NCBI GenBank assembly: GCA_022771695.1
Contig: JALEKJ010000015.1
Span: forward strand, 1-64,000
DNA from: Roseburia sp.
GTDB taxonomy: Bacteria > Bacillota > Clostridia > Lachnospirales > Lachnospiraceae
Direction of reading: 5' to 3'
DNA length: 64,000 nucleotides
Notes under the pieces: model-generated
What the model saw: only the letters and a program-made list of their open reading frames with translations
Told to the model about the DNA's origin: nothing
Database searches by the model: none
Part shown: piece after piece, positions 48,912-58,011 of the stretch
Layout: each line of letters starts with the position of its first letter
How positions within the stretch are numbered: position 1 is the stretch's first letter
Program-made: the position numbers and the translations under genes

Positions 48912-50954
48912 ATGATTAATATCGTTGTTATCGGAGCGGGTTATGCAGGAGTGCTAGCCACGAAAAAACTTGAGAAAAAACTCCGGAAAAAGGGAGTTGC
49001 AGGTGAGACACAGATTACACTTATTGATAAGCATCCTTATCACACGATGCTGACAGAATTACATGAGGTTGCAGCTTGTCGTGTGGGTGAGGAAAGCGTT
49101 AAGATGAATCTTGACCAAATCTTTGCGAGACGAAAAGTGAATGTTGTTTTAGATACAGTCACCAAGATTCAGTTCGAGAATCAGAAGGTTGTAGGCGAGA
49201 ATGGGGAGTATGATTATGACTACCTTGTGTTGGCAGCAGGCTCAAAGCCAACCTATTTTGGTGTGGAAGGTGCCGAGGAGTTCAGCTATACACTCTGGTC
49301 TTATGACGATGCAGTCAAATTAAGAGATAGAATTCACGACTGTTTCCGATTGGCAGCGGATGAGCCGAAGGAAGAAAAGAGACGTGAACTTTTAAGTTTT
49401 TATATTGTGGGTGCCGGATTTACCGGTGTAGAGATGGCAGGAGAACTGGCGGAATATGTGCCGATTTTGTGCAAACGTTTTCACGTCAAGCCGGAAGACG
49501 TTACTATCGTTGATGTAGACGGCTTATCCCGTCCGGTTCCGGTGTTGCCTGAAAAGCTGTCCGGTAAGGTAGAGAGACGACTGGTAAAACAGGGCGTGCA
49601 GGTAGTCATGAACTCCAGCGTTGTGGGTGTAGGCGAGAACTTCATCAAATTAAAACAGGGCGATGAGGTAACACAGCATACGGCAGGTACCGTTATCTGG
49701 ACGGCGGGTATTGAAAGTGCAGAGATTACGGCCGATACTGCAAAAGAGGTAAAGAGTGCAGGCAGAGGAAGAATCGAGGTTGATTCCTACTTAAGATGTG
49801 TGGATCATGAAAATGTATACGTCATTGGCGATAATATGATGTACACTGCACCGGGTGAAGAACGTCCGGTTCCACAGATGGTTGAAAATGCAGAACACAG
49901 CGCATCTACTGCCGCGAACAACATTACGGCAGCAATTACCAGGAAAGTGGAAATGGAAGAGTACAATCCGAAGTTCCACGGAATTATGGTCTGCATTGGT
50001 GGACGTTATGGTGTGGCAAGAGGCGGTATGGCAAAGCATCAGATGAATCTGGCTTCTTTCTTTGCCATGTTTGCAAAGCATTTTATTAATATTGTTTACT
50101 TTGTTCAGGTAATGGGCTGGACCAAGGTATTTAGCTATCTGAAGCATGAAATCTTTACGATTCGCAATAATCGCAGCTTTTTAGGCGGACATTTCTCGAA
50201 CCGGACTCCGAGCTTCCTTTTAGTGCCTCTGCGCGTATGGCTGGGTGCTGTATGGGTATTTGAAGCTGTGATGAAGATTGTGGAAGGCTGGTTTAAAAAA
50301 CCGATGTTGGCAAGCTTTTTCGGCGGTGCAAATGCGTGGTATGATTCTCTGCTGGGCAATGCAACAGCAGTAGACGCAGCAGCAAGTGCAAGTACGACAG
50401 TAAGTACCGCAGTAGACGCAGCAGCGAGTGCAAGCACGACGGTAAGCACAGCAGTAGATGCAGCAGCAAGTGCGACCGGTGCAGTGGCAGACGCAGTAAC
50501 AAGTGTTGGTACCGTTTTGATGAATTGGGATTTTGGATTGTTCCGTACGATTCTTGTCAGCGGAAAAGACCTCGCAAGTTCTGCATTAGGAGATTATGCG
50601 TTTAAAGTAGATATTCCGTTTGTCAACTGGTTTTTGGAGAATGCAGTTCTCTCCAGTGATGGCATGCAGATGTTCATGCAGATTATGATTGTAGTGTTAG
50701 AACTGTTAATCGGACTTGGATTAATCGGTGGCTTATTTACATTCCCGTCAGCAGGAGTATCCCTGATTCTTCAGGTGATGTTCTTAAGCACAACCGGATT
50801 GTACTTAAACAGCATCTGGATGGTATTTGCATCCATCGCTGTACTGATTGGCAGTGGTTATACGGTTGGTCTTGATTACTATGTAGGACCGTTCTTAAAG
50901 AAACACTGGAAAAATGTAAAATGGGTTAAAAGGTGGTATCTCTACAATGACTAG
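48912..50954 (+). CDS. ndh2: Type II NADH dehydrogenase with membrane C-terminus (Ndh2)
   Basis: A 680-residue protein. Residues ~1-400 are the FAD/NAD(P)H two-dinucleotide-fold enzyme (MINIVVIGAGYAGVLATKKL, FYIVGAGFTGVEMAGELAEY, VYVIGDNMMYTAPGE). The C-terminal ~250 residues have several membrane helices, interrupted by an Ala/Ser/Thr-rich 14-residue repeat linker at ~486-523. It oxidises NADH and reduces a quinone; the membrane extension is as in Listeria Ndh2 used for extracellular electron transfer. GAGGAG precedes the ATG. It overlaps dmkB by 8 nt. Confidence 0.93.
   Translation: MINIVVIGAGYAGVLATKKLEKKLRKKGVAGETQITLIDKHPYHTMLTELHEVAACRVGEESVKMNLDQIFARRKVNVVLDTVTKIQFENQKVVGENGEYDYDYLVLAAGSKPTYFGVEGAEEFSYTLWSYDDAVKLRDRIHDCFRLAADEPKEEKRRELLSFYIVGAGFTGVEMAGELAEYVPILCKRFHVKPEDVTIVDVDGLSRPVPVLPEKLSGKVERRLVKQGVQVVMNSSVVGVGENFIKLKQGDEVTQHTAGTVIWTAGIESAEITADTAKEVKSAGRGRIEVDSYLRCVDHENVYVIGDNMMYTAPGEERPVPQMVENAEHSASTAANNITAAITRKVEMEEYNPKFHGIMVCIGGRYGVARGGMAKHQMNLASFFAMFAKHFINIVYFVQVMGWTKVFSYLKHEIFTIRNNRSFLGGHFSNRTPSFLLVPLRVWLGAVWVFEAVMKIVEGWFKKPMLASFFGGANAWYDSLLGNATAVDAAASASTTVSTAVDAAASASTTVSTAVDAAASATGAVADAVTSVGTVLMNWDFGLFRTILVSGKDLASSALGDYAFKVDIPFVNWFLENAVLSSDGMQMFMQIMIVVLELLIGLGLIGGLFTFPSAGVSLILQVMFLSTTGLYLNSIWMVFASIAVLIGSGYTVGLDYYVGPFLKKHWKNVKWVKRWYLYND
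50367..50480 (+). repeat. 42-nt tandem repeats in the ndh2 linker
   Basis: AVDAAASASTTVST is encoded twice in full (50367-50408 and 50409-50450) and a third time in part. The repeat forms a flexible Ala/Ser/Thr linker between membrane segments and keeps the frame in 14-residue steps. Confidence 0.9.
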
Positions 50955-51906
50955 GTTGTCTTTGAATTTCGACACCGCTTTTACGCAGGCGAAGGAAGAA
51001 GTTGACCGCGTATTGCTGGCGGCGCCGTTGCTTATTCGTAGGTACACGTCTTATCTGACACAGACGCACGGGAAGTTCGTCAGAGCCAGAGCGGTGTTAG
51101 CGTGTGCAATGGATGAGGAAGGATGTATAGGTGAGGATGCAATTATCTTCGCGGCTGCAATCGAGGTCCTTCATCTGGCGACGCTGGTTCATGATGACAT
51201 TATGGACGATGCTGCTCTGCGCAGAGGACAGGAGACGCTTCAGAAGAAGTTTGGCAAGAGAACGGCGGTTATTTGCGGAGATTATCTGTTGTCAGCAGCA
51301 ATCCAGGAACTGCGGAAAGTGCAGGATACGGACAAATATAAGCAGTTAAATATTCCAAATTATGTGGAGCAGATCTGCATGGGCGAGCTGCGGCAGAATA
51401 TGAACAACCGTAATTACGGATTGTCGATGTACCGGTATTTGAGCATCATCAATGGCAAGACAGCGGCGTTATTCGAGGCTTCCTATTTTGCAGGAGCGGT
51501 GGTTCATGAGAAGGATGAGGCAAGATTGCGGTTGTATCGTCAGTTGGGACGTTACACCGGTGTGATTTTCCAGTTGACAGATGACTGTATTGACTATGAA
51601 AATGATGAGCAGACCGCTTTAAAGAGTGTGCAGTCCGATTTTGAGCAGGGAGTTGTTACGCTTCCGGTAATTCATACATTTTCACAGAAACCGGAGCTTA
51701 AGAGCAAAGCAGAGACCGGAACACTTTCCAAGGAGGAACTCCTTGCGGCGGTGAAGAATTGCGGTGGTGTCGCATTTACACATCAGACAGCAAAGCGTTA
51801 TTATGCCAAGGCAAGGCGTGCATTGGATGCATTGCATCTTTCTGGGCAGAAAGCAGATATTTTGAAAGAACTGCTCGATAAGTCTTACTATGGATTGAAA
51901 AAATAG
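50947..51906 (+). CDS. dmkB: Polyprenyl diphosphate synthase (DmkB-like)
   Basis: A 319-residue trans-prenyltransferase. The first Asp-rich motif is LATLVHDDIMDDAALRRGQE, the second is FQLTDDCIDYENDEQ; GKFVRARAVL matches the substrate Lys/Arg region. It makes the polyprenyl chain that DmkA attaches to the naphthoquinone ring. It overlaps ndh2 by 8 nt, so quinone supply and NADH oxidation are co-expressed. Confidence 0.93.
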   Translation: MTRLSLNFDTAFTQAKEEVDRVLLAAPLLIRRYTSYLTQTHGKFVRARAVLACAMDEEGCIGEDAIIFAAAIEVLHLATLVHDDIMDDAALRRGQETLQKKFGKRTAVICGDYLLSAAIQELRKVQDTDKYKQLNIPNYVEQICMGELRQNMNNRNYGLSMYRYLSIINGKTAALFEASYFAGAVVHEKDEARLRLYRQLGRYTGVIFQLTDDCIDYENDEQTALKSVQSDFEQGVVTLPVIHTFSQKPELKSKAETGTLSKEELLAAVKNCGGVAFTHQTAKRYYAKARRALDALHLSGQKADILKELLDKSYYGLKK

Positions 51907-51967
51907 TTATTTTTCCGGCTGATGCCGGTGAAATATAGAAACTTTTACAAGAGAAAGGGAAAAGATT

Positions 51968-53062
51968 ATGAAAAAAAGATTAGCAGTATTGTTGAGTATG
52001 GTACTTACAGTATCCGTATTGGCAGTGGGATGTGGAGACACAAAGGCTGATGCAGGTAATCAGGGACAGACTTCTGTTTCTACAGAAGCAGAAAGTGGTG
52101 ACGCAGCAGCAAGCAGTGATGCAGCAGTTGCTACAGAGGGAAGCTTAAAGACAGGACTTGGAATTATTACAAGTGTTTCCGGTTCTGCAGATGCAGCAGA
52201 TGCAGACGGTGTTGCGGAGGCAGATGTGACCATCGCAGCAGTTACCGTTGATGCAGACGGCAGGATTGTAGAATGTACGATCGATATTGCACAGACTGTT
52301 ATCAACTTTAGTGCAGAAGGTAAGATTACAACTGATTTAGCAACCGAGTACCAGACCAAGCAGGAGTTAGGCGAGGGATATGGTATGAAGGCAGCTTCCG
52401 GTATCGGAAAAGAGTGGAATGAGCAGGCAGATGCTTTTGCAGCATACTGTGTAGGTAAGACTGCTGATGAAGTAGCCGGAATCGCAGTAACAGAGACCGG
52501 TGTAGCAGCAGATGAGGACTTAGCAGCATCCTGTACCGTACATATCGGTGGATTTCAGGAAGTTGTAGCAAAGGCTGTAAACAATGCAACAGAGGCAGGC
52601 GCACAGGCAGGCGATAAGCTTGGTCTTGGCGTTTCTACAAATATTGCAAAATCCGCAGATGCATCCGCAGATGCAGACGGTGTTGCACAGGCATACACAA
52701 CTGTTTCCGTAGTTACCGTTAATGCAGACGGCAAGATTACAAGTGCTGTAATTGATGCAGTTCAGGCAAACGTAAACTTCGATACAACCGGTAAAATTAC
52801 ATCTGATTTAACAGCAGAGGTTGCTTCTAAGAACGAGCTTGGCGATGCATATGGTATGAAGGCAGCTTCTTCCATCGGAAAAGAGTGGAACGAGCAGGCA
52901 GCAGCATACGCAGCATATGCTGTTGGAAAGACTGCTGACGAAGTAAATGCAACAGCAGTGGCAGAGGGAGTTCCTTCTGATGCGGACTTAGCAGCTTCTG
53001 TAACTGTACACATTACAGATTTCAACACTGTAATCACAAAGGCAGTTAACAACGCAAAATAA
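51968..53062 (+). CDS. pplA: PplA-like surface lipoprotein, two tandem domains
   Basis: A 364-residue lipoprotein: lipobox VLAVGC (Cys22), an acidic/Ala-rich linker, then two homologous domains (~60-213 and ~218-364). Each carries YGMKAAS-IGKEWNEQA and VGKTADEV and ends with LAAS-TVHI--F--V--KAVNNA. This is the PplA plan: a lipoprotein with two FMN-accepting domains. The usual (S/T)GA(T/S) flavinylation motif is not visible; the Thr in ASCTV and ASVTV are candidates. Gene order with ApbE, EetA and EetB supports the call. Confidence 0.85.
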   Translation: MKKRLAVLLSMVLTVSVLAVGCGDTKADAGNQGQTSVSTEAESGDAAASSDAAVATEGSLKTGLGIITSVSGSADAADADGVAEADVTIAAVTVDADGRIVECTIDIAQTVINFSAEGKITTDLATEYQTKQELGEGYGMKAASGIGKEWNEQADAFAAYCVGKTADEVAGIAVTETGVAADEDLAASCTVHIGGFQEVVAKAVNNATEAGAQAGDKLGLGVSTNIAKSADASADADGVAQAYTTVSVVTVNADGKITSAVIDAVQANVNFDTTGKITSDLTAEVASKNELGDAYGMKAASSIGKEWNEQAAAYAAYAVGKTADEVNATAVAEGVPSDADLAASVTVHITDFNTVITKAVNNAK

Positions 53063-53082
53063 GTAAGAGGCGCTGAACATGT

Positions 53083-53142
53083 GAGGGGTGTGCATATATG
53101 CGCACTCCTCTTTTGTGCAATAGAAAACTGTGTTCTATTGCA
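53083..53142 (+). terminator. Two hairpins after pplA, first terminator-like
   Basis: Hairpin 1: GAGGGGTGTGCA / TGCGCACTCCTC (12 bp, two G-U pairs), then TTTT. Hairpin 2: TGCAATAGAA / TTCTATTGCA (perfect 10 bp, loop AACTGTG). They probably give partial termination so that abundant PplA is made with less FmnB/EetA/EetB. Confidence 0.75.
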
Positions 53143-53217
53143 TGAAAGAGAAGTGCGCAGATGCGAAGCGCGCTTTTGTTCTGTAAGGTGTAAAGTATTG
53201 TATTTTGAGGAAGAGAC

Positions 53218-54288
53218 ATGAAGAAGATTAGAATGGCAGCCGCATTATTGGTAGCAACTGTAATTGTTTGTTTTTTTTCATATAGGCAGTCCGCGGGTGA
53301 TTTGGCGGTGACCGCTGAATTGACCCGTTACAATGCGACGTTTCTGGATGTGTTTGATACAAGAACAGAGATTGTCGGATATGGGGCAAGCAAAGAAGAA
53401 TTTACCGCGCAAGTAGAACTGTTAAAAGAGAAACTAATCTATTATAATAATCTATATGATATTTATAATGATTATGAAGGTATGAACAATATCAAGACGA
53501 TTAACGATAATGCAGGCGTCGCTCCTGTAGTTGTAGATGAGGAAATTATTAATCTGTTAAAGTTTAGCAAGGACATGTATGAGCTTACCGACGGACAGGT
53601 GAATATTGCCATGGGAAGTGTACTTTCCATATGGCATGATTACAGAGAACACGGTATGGTTGATCCGGATAATGCAACACTTCCGCCGATGGATAGGCTA
53701 GTAAGCGCATCTGTATACACGGATATCAGCCATGTGAAGATAGATGAAGAGGCATCCACGGTTTACCTTGAGGATCCGGAACTGTCACTGGATGTAGGTG
53801 GAATTGGGAAAGGCTATGCCGTGCAGAAGGTGGCAGATTATGCGAGAGAAATCGGCATGGAAAATGTCCTCATCAGCGTGGGCGGAAACGTCTGCGCAGT
53901 AGGAGAAAAAATAGACGGATCAAAGTGGAGGCTTGGCATTCAGAATCCGGATATGAGCAGTGAGACGGAATATTCCGAAAAAGTTGATTTGAAGGATGAG
54001 TGCGTGGTCACCAGTGGAAATTACCAGAGATATTATATGGTCGATGGAGTGCGCTATTGCCATATTGTGGACCCGGATACACTGATGCCTGCAGATTATT
54101 TTGCATCTGTATCCATTATTACAGATGATTCCGGCATGGCAGATGCACTGTCGACGGCAGTTTATAATATGCCCCTCGAAGACGGAATTGCTTTTGTGAA
54201 TGGCATGGATGGCGTGGAAGCAATGTGGATTTTGGAGGGCGGAAGCATCCGATATTCCGACCATTTCAAGGAGTATATTGCAGAATAG
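53218..54288 (+). CDS. fmnB: FAD:protein FMN transferase (ApbE/FmnB)
   Basis: A 356-residue protein with one N-terminal membrane segment (MAAALLVATVIVCFFSY). Conserved ApbE blocks: FDTRTEIVGYG, ELTDGQVNIAMGSVLSIWHD, LDVGGIGKGYAVQKVADYAR, VLISVGGNVCAVGEK, and DDSGMADALSTAVYN with metal-binding residues. It moves FMN from FAD to a Thr of a target protein outside the membrane, here probably the neighbouring PplA-like lipoprotein. Confidence 0.95.
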   Translation: MKKIRMAAALLVATVIVCFFSYRQSAGDLAVTAELTRYNATFLDVFDTRTEIVGYGASKEEFTAQVELLKEKLIYYNNLYDIYNDYEGMNNIKTINDNAGVAPVVVDEEIINLLKFSKDMYELTDGQVNIAMGSVLSIWHDYREHGMVDPDNATLPPMDRLVSASVYTDISHVKIDEEASTVYLEDPELSLDVGGIGKGYAVQKVADYAREIGMENVLISVGGNVCAVGEKIDGSKWRLGIQNPDMSSETEYSEKVDLKDECVVTSGNYQRYYMVDGVRYCHIVDPDTLMPADYFASVSIITDDSGMADALSTAVYNMPLEDGIAFVNGMDGVEAMWILEGGSIRYSDHFKEYIAE

Positions 54289-54302
54289 AAGCAGAGGAAG
54301 AT

Positions 54303-54689
54303 ATGGAAAAGAAAACCAGAAAAAATGATATCATATTGATTGCAGTGCTGGCGGTGATTGCACTCATATCCTACGTGGGAATCGGATTTTTCCAAGGCGC
54401 AAATACTTCAAACGGCGTGGCAGTGGTTACCATCGACGGCGAAGAATATGGGCGCTACCCGTTAGTGGTAGACACTACGGAGAAAATTGAGTTACCGGAC
54501 GGTTCCTACAATTTATTGGAAATCAAAGATGGCAAGGCAGATATTACAGATGCCTCCTGCCCGGATGGAATCTGCGTTAACCACCGTGCGGTCAGCAAGA
54601 GAGGACAGAGCATTGTCTGCCTGCCAAATAAGGTTGTCGTAGAGATTGAAAACGGTGAAGAGTCAGATATAGATTTTATGGTGAATTAG
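54303..54689 (+). CDS. eetA: EetA-like protein (NusG domain II)
   Basis: A 128-residue protein with one membrane helix (DIILIAVLAVIALISYVGIG) and an external NusG-II-like domain: DASCPDGICVNHRAVSKRGQ and SIVCLPNKVVVEI. Paired with EetB in extracellular electron transfer loci, it is thought to help electrons cross from the quinone pool. I start at the ATG at 54303 with GAGGAAG upstream. Confidence 0.92.
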   Translation: MEKKTRKNDIILIAVLAVIALISYVGIGFFQGANTSNGVAVVTIDGEEYGRYPLVVDTTEKIELPDGSYNLLEIKDGKADITDASCPDGICVNHRAVSKRGQSIVCLPNKVVVEIENGEESDIDFMVN

Positions 54690-54702
54690 AGAGAGCAAGC
54701 AT

Positions 54703-55200
54703 ATGAAAACGAAAAAGATAGCATATTTGGGGCTGCTCATTGCCCTAGCGTTTGTATTTTCCTATATTGAATTTTTGATTCCGGTGAACATCGGTGTGCC
54801 GGGCGCGAAGCTCGGTCTGGCAAATCTGGTGGTCATTGTGGCGCTGTATACGCTCGGAGAACGGGATGCGTTTCTTTTGTCAGTGGTGAGAATCGTGCTG
54901 GTTGGATTTACTTTTGCAAATATGGCAAGTATGATATACAGTCTGGCGGGTGGTATTTTAAGTTACCTTGCCATGCTGATTGCCAAGAGAACAAAGCTGT
55001 TATCGATGACCGGTGTCAGCGTGCTTGGCGGAGTGTTCCACAATGTGGGGCAGATTATTGTCGCAATTCTGGTGCTGGAGACGGCAAGTCTCGTTTACTA
55101 TTTGCCGGTACTTTTGATTGCCGGAATCACATCCGGTGTAATCATCGGTATATTGGGCGCAATGGTCACAAAACGGATGGCAGGCATCGTGGAGAAGTAG
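54703..55200 (+). CDS. eetB: EetB-like membrane protein (Gx transporter family)
   Basis: A 165-residue protein with about five membrane helices (IAYLGLLIALAFVFSYIEFL, PGAKLGLANLVVIVALYTLG, VLGGVFHNVGQIIVAILVLE), matching the Gx/heptaprenyl-diphosphate synthase component I family. It is the usual partner of EetA and last gene of the operon. Direct function is not established in the family. Confidence 0.9.
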   Translation: MKTKKIAYLGLLIALAFVFSYIEFLIPVNIGVPGAKLGLANLVVIVALYTLGERDAFLLSVVRIVLVGFTFANMASMIYSLAGGILSYLAMLIAKRTKLLSMTGVSVLGGVFHNVGQIIVAILVLETASLVYYLPVLLIAGITSGVIIGILGAMVTKRMAGIVEK

Positions 55201-55236
55201 CTTTGTCAGTTTACTTATAAGCCAGGCAAAAAAGCC

Positions 55237-55265
55237 TTGTAAACATGGTAATCGTAGCTTATAAT
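55237..55265 (+). promoter_or_regulatory. Promoter of guaA
   Basis: TTGTAA (55237-55242), 17-nt spacer, TATAAT (55260-55265). Transcription would start near 55272, inside the open frame upstream of the chosen guaA start. No purine riboswitch is seen between it and the start codon. Confidence 0.8.
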
Positions 55266-55342
55266 AGTAGAAATTGATGCACACGCTTCTTAGAACGGGA
55301 GTGGCGTGCATGGAATTAGAACAATCAGGAGGAAAATGGTTC

Positions 55343-56887
55343 ATGAATCAGGAAAAAGTAATCGTCATTGACTTTGGCGGTCAGTACAACCAGCTTGTTG
55401 CCAGACGTGTCAGAGAGTGCAATGTTTACTGTGAGATATATTCCTACAAGACGGACATCGAACAGATCAAAGCAATGAATCCCAAGGGAATCATTCTTAC
55501 CGGCGGACCGAACAGTTGTTATGAGGAGGGAGCACCTACTTATACGAAGGAACTGTTCGAATTGGGAATCCCGGTGCTTGGTCTGTGCTATGGTGCGCAG
55601 TTGATGATGCATGTTTTGGGAGGCAAGGTGGAGAAAGCACCGGTGCGTGAGTACGGTAAGACAGAGGTATTCGTGGATACGACATCGCCGTTGTTTACAG
55701 ATGTTACTCCGACAACGATTTGTTGGATGAGCCATTTTGACTATATTTCTAAGACTGCTCCGGGATTTTCCATCGTGGCACATACCGCAGACTGCCCGGT
55801 TGCAACTGCCGAGAACAGAGAAAAGAACCTGTATGCGATTCAGTTCCATCCGGAGGTGCTTCACACCCAGGAAGGTACAAAGATGCTGTACAACTTCGTG
55901 CGCGGTGTCTGCGGCTGTGCAGGAACGTGGCGCATGGATTCCTTTGTGGAGAATACGATAAAAGAAATCAGAGAAAAGGTAGGCGACGGCAAGGTGCTCC
56001 TCGCGTTATCCGGCGGTGTGGATTCTTCTGTTGCAGCGGGACTTTTATCAAGAGCTATCGGTAAGCAGCTTACCTGTGTGTTCGTAGACCACGGTCTTCT
56101 CCGCAAGGATGAAGGGGATGAAGTAGAAGCGGTATTCGGTCCGAACGGACAGTTCGATTTGAATTTTATCCGAGTAAATGCGCAGGAGCGCTATTATGGC
56201 AAGTTGGCCGGTGTGACAGAGCCGGAACAGAAGCGCAAAATTATTGGTGAAGAGTTTATTCGCGTATTCGAGGAGGAAGCCAAGAAAATTGGTGCGGTAG
56301 ATTTCCTCGCACAGGGAACGATTTACCCGGATGTGGTAGAAAGTGGACTCGGCGGCGAGTCAGCGGTCATCAAATCGCATCACAATGTAGGTGGTCTGCC
56401 TGAGTATGTTGATTTTAAGGAAATCATTGAGCCGCTTCGCAACCTCTTTAAGGATGAAGTGCGCAAAGCCGGCTTAGAGCTTGGCATTCCGGAAAAACTT
56501 GTGTTCCGTCAGCCGTTCCCGGGCCCTGGACTTGGCATCCGAATCATCGGCGAAGTTACTGCTGAGAAGGTGCGCATCGTGCAGGACGCCGATGCAATCT
56601 ACCGTGAGGAGATTGCAAAAGCAGGTCTTGACCGGAGCATCGGACAGTATTTTGCTGCGCTGACCAATATGCGTTCCGTAGGTGTCATGGGCGATGAGAG
56701 AACTTATGATTATGCGGTAGCACTTCGTGCAGTGAATACGGTAGATTTCATGACAGCCGAGGCGGCTGAGATTCCGTTTGAGGTGCTTCAGACGGTGATG
56801 AGTAGAATAATCAATGAAGTCAGAGGGGTCAATAGGGTATTTTATGATTTGACCAGTAAGCCACCTGGAACGATTGAGTTCGAGTAG
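55343..56887 (+). CDS. guaA: GMP synthase (glutamine-hydrolysing)
   Basis: A 514-residue two-domain enzyme that aminates XMP to GMP. The class I amidotransferase domain has [17 protein letters not shown] with the catalytic Cys and AIQFHPEV with the His-Glu pair. The ATP-pyrophosphatase domain has [20 protein letters not shown], and the C-terminus KPPGTIEFE is invariant. I start at [17 protein letters not shown] (AGGAGG 10 nt upstream). Confidence 0.98.
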   Translation: MNQEKVIVIDFGGQYNQLVARRVRECNVYCEIYSYKTDIEQIKAMNPKGIILTGGPNSCYEEGAPTYTKELFELGIPVLGLCYGAQLMMHVLGGKVEKAPVREYGKTEVFVDTTSPLFTDVTPTTICWMSHFDYISKTAPGFSIVAHTADCPVATAENREKNLYAIQFHPEVLHTQEGTKMLYNFVRGVCGCAGTWRMDSFVENTIKEIREKVGDGKVLLALSGGVDSSVAAGLLSRAIGKQLTCVFVDHGLLRKDEGDEVEAVFGPNGQFDLNFIRVNAQERYYGKLAGVTEPEQKRKIIGEEFIRVFEEEAKKIGAVDFLAQGTIYPDVVESGLGGESAVIKSHHNVGGLPEYVDFKEIIEPLRNLFKDEVRKAGLELGIPEKLVFRQPFPGPGLGIRIIGEVTAEKVRIVQDADAIYREEIAKAGLDRSIGQYFAALTNMRSVGVMGDERTYDYAVALRAVNTVDFMTAEAAEIPFEVLQTVMSRIINEVRGVNRVFYDLTSKPPGTIEFE

Positions 56888-56895
56888 CGGACAGA

Positions 56896-56937
56896 AATGC
56901 CGAAAGCCTGTATTTATGTGGGCTTTCGGCATTTTTG
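56896..56937 (+). terminator. Rho-independent terminator of guaA
   Basis: AATGCCGAAAGCC (56896-56908) / GGCTTTCGGCATT (56921-56933), 12-nt loop, followed by further T residues. Confidence 0.92.
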
Positions 56938-56993
56938 TCTTAAATGGCTCTACTTTGGAGCTATTTGTGTGCGGAGTGACGGACACTATCAGA

Positions 56994-57018
56994 GCGAGAT
57001 ACGCAAAGCGTATCTCGC
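56994..57018 (+). other. Perfect 11-bp hairpin upstream of the GNAT gene
   Basis: GCGAGATACGC / GCGTATCTCGC with loop AAA, ending 24 nt before the GNAT start. No T-run follows. It could be an operator or an mRNA leader hairpin. Confidence 0.6.
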
Positions 57019-57042
57019 CTATGTGTGGAAGAGGTGCATGGA

Positions 57043-58011
57043 ATGATTGATTTCATTGAATTGAAATTGGTAACAGAGGAAGATGCGGAGTGTTTGTATA
57101 GACTTCAAGTAGAAGCTTTTATGCCGTTACATGAGAAATATCAGGACGACGAGACAAGCCCGGCGAAAGAAAGTCTTGAAAAAGTAACTGGGAAGATTGT
57201 TGAGGAGCATTCTGATTTCTACTTCATTGAGTTTCATGGAGAAAAAGTTGGAGGTGTGAGAGTCAGGTGGCATCAAGGTAAAAAGGTGTTCAAAAATGTT
57301 AATTGGATATCACCTATTTTCATAATTCCTAAATATCAAAATAAAGGGATTGCAAGCAGAGCGATAGAAAAACTATTTGAATTGTATCCGGATACAATAG
57401 AATGGCGATTGGATACAATTAAACAGGAGGCTGGTAATTGTCATTTATATGAAAAATGTGGTTTTGTTAAAGTCGGTAAGGAGAAAATAGTCAACAAAAA
57501 GATGACCTTAGTTGATTATGTAAGAAACTGTACTAATGTAAGAAGATTTGAAGAAAAGGATGCAGATGAGGTTCGGAATCTAATTGTAAGGAATTTTGTA
57601 GAGGTTAATAGTAAGGATTATGGAACTGTAGCTATGGAGAAACTTGCGAAAGTTTATGATTCAAAAAAGGTTCTAAATATCGCCGGTTATGCACATATGT
57701 ATGTCTTTGAATGGGATGGCAAGATAGTTGGTACAGGCTCAATTTCAAGTTTTTGGGGAAGCGAGACGGAGAGTATTTTGTTAATCATTTTTGTTCTTCC
57801 GGAATTTCATGGAAAAGGAATCGGAAGAAAAATCATAAATACACTGGAAAAGGATGATTTCTATGTAAGGGCAACGCGTATCGAGATACCTGCATCTATT
57901 ACAGCAACAGAGTTTTACAGAAAATTTGGATATGATTATAAAAATGGTGTTAAGGCGTTAGATGAAGAACATCATTACAGGCTGGAAAAATTTAAGGAGG
58001 CAGGACAATGA
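57043..58011 (+). CDS. Two-domain GNAT acetyltransferase
   Basis: A 322-residue protein made of two GNAT domains. Domain 1 (~1-155) has ISPIFIIPKYQNKGIASRAI (acetyl-CoA loop); domain 2 (~165-320) has LLIIFVLPEFHGKGIGRKII. Fused GNATs usually keep one active domain. I start at the ATG at 57043 (AGAGGTG upstream). It overlaps the carbamoyltransferase gene by 4 nt, so the two likely act in one pathway, perhaps modifying an amino acid or a small metabolite. Confidence 0.88.
   Translation: MIDFIELKLVTEEDAECLYRLQVEAFMPLHEKYQDDETSPAKESLEKVTGKIVEEHSDFYFIEFHGEKVGGVRVRWHQGKKVFKNVNWISPIFIIPKYQNKGIASRAIEKLFELYPDTIEWRLDTIKQEAGNCHLYEKCGFVKVGKEKIVNKKMTLVDYVRNCTNVRRFEEKDADEVRNLIVRNFVEVNSKDYGTVAMEKLAKVYDSKKVLNIAGYAHMYVFEWDGKIVGTGSISSFWGSETESILLIIFVLPEFHGKGIGRKIINTLEKDDFYVRATRIEIPASITATEFYRKFGYDYKNGVKALDEEHHYRLEKFKEAGQ

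Noticed and set aside
53218..54288. ApbE as a lipoprotein
   Set aside because: The Cys in TVIVCFF lacks a proper lipobox (no small residue at -1). A membrane anchor is more likely.
55200..55342. Purine riboswitch before guaA
   Set aside because: The promoter at 55237-55265 leaves only about 70 nt of leader and none of the conserved purine-aptamer loops is visible.
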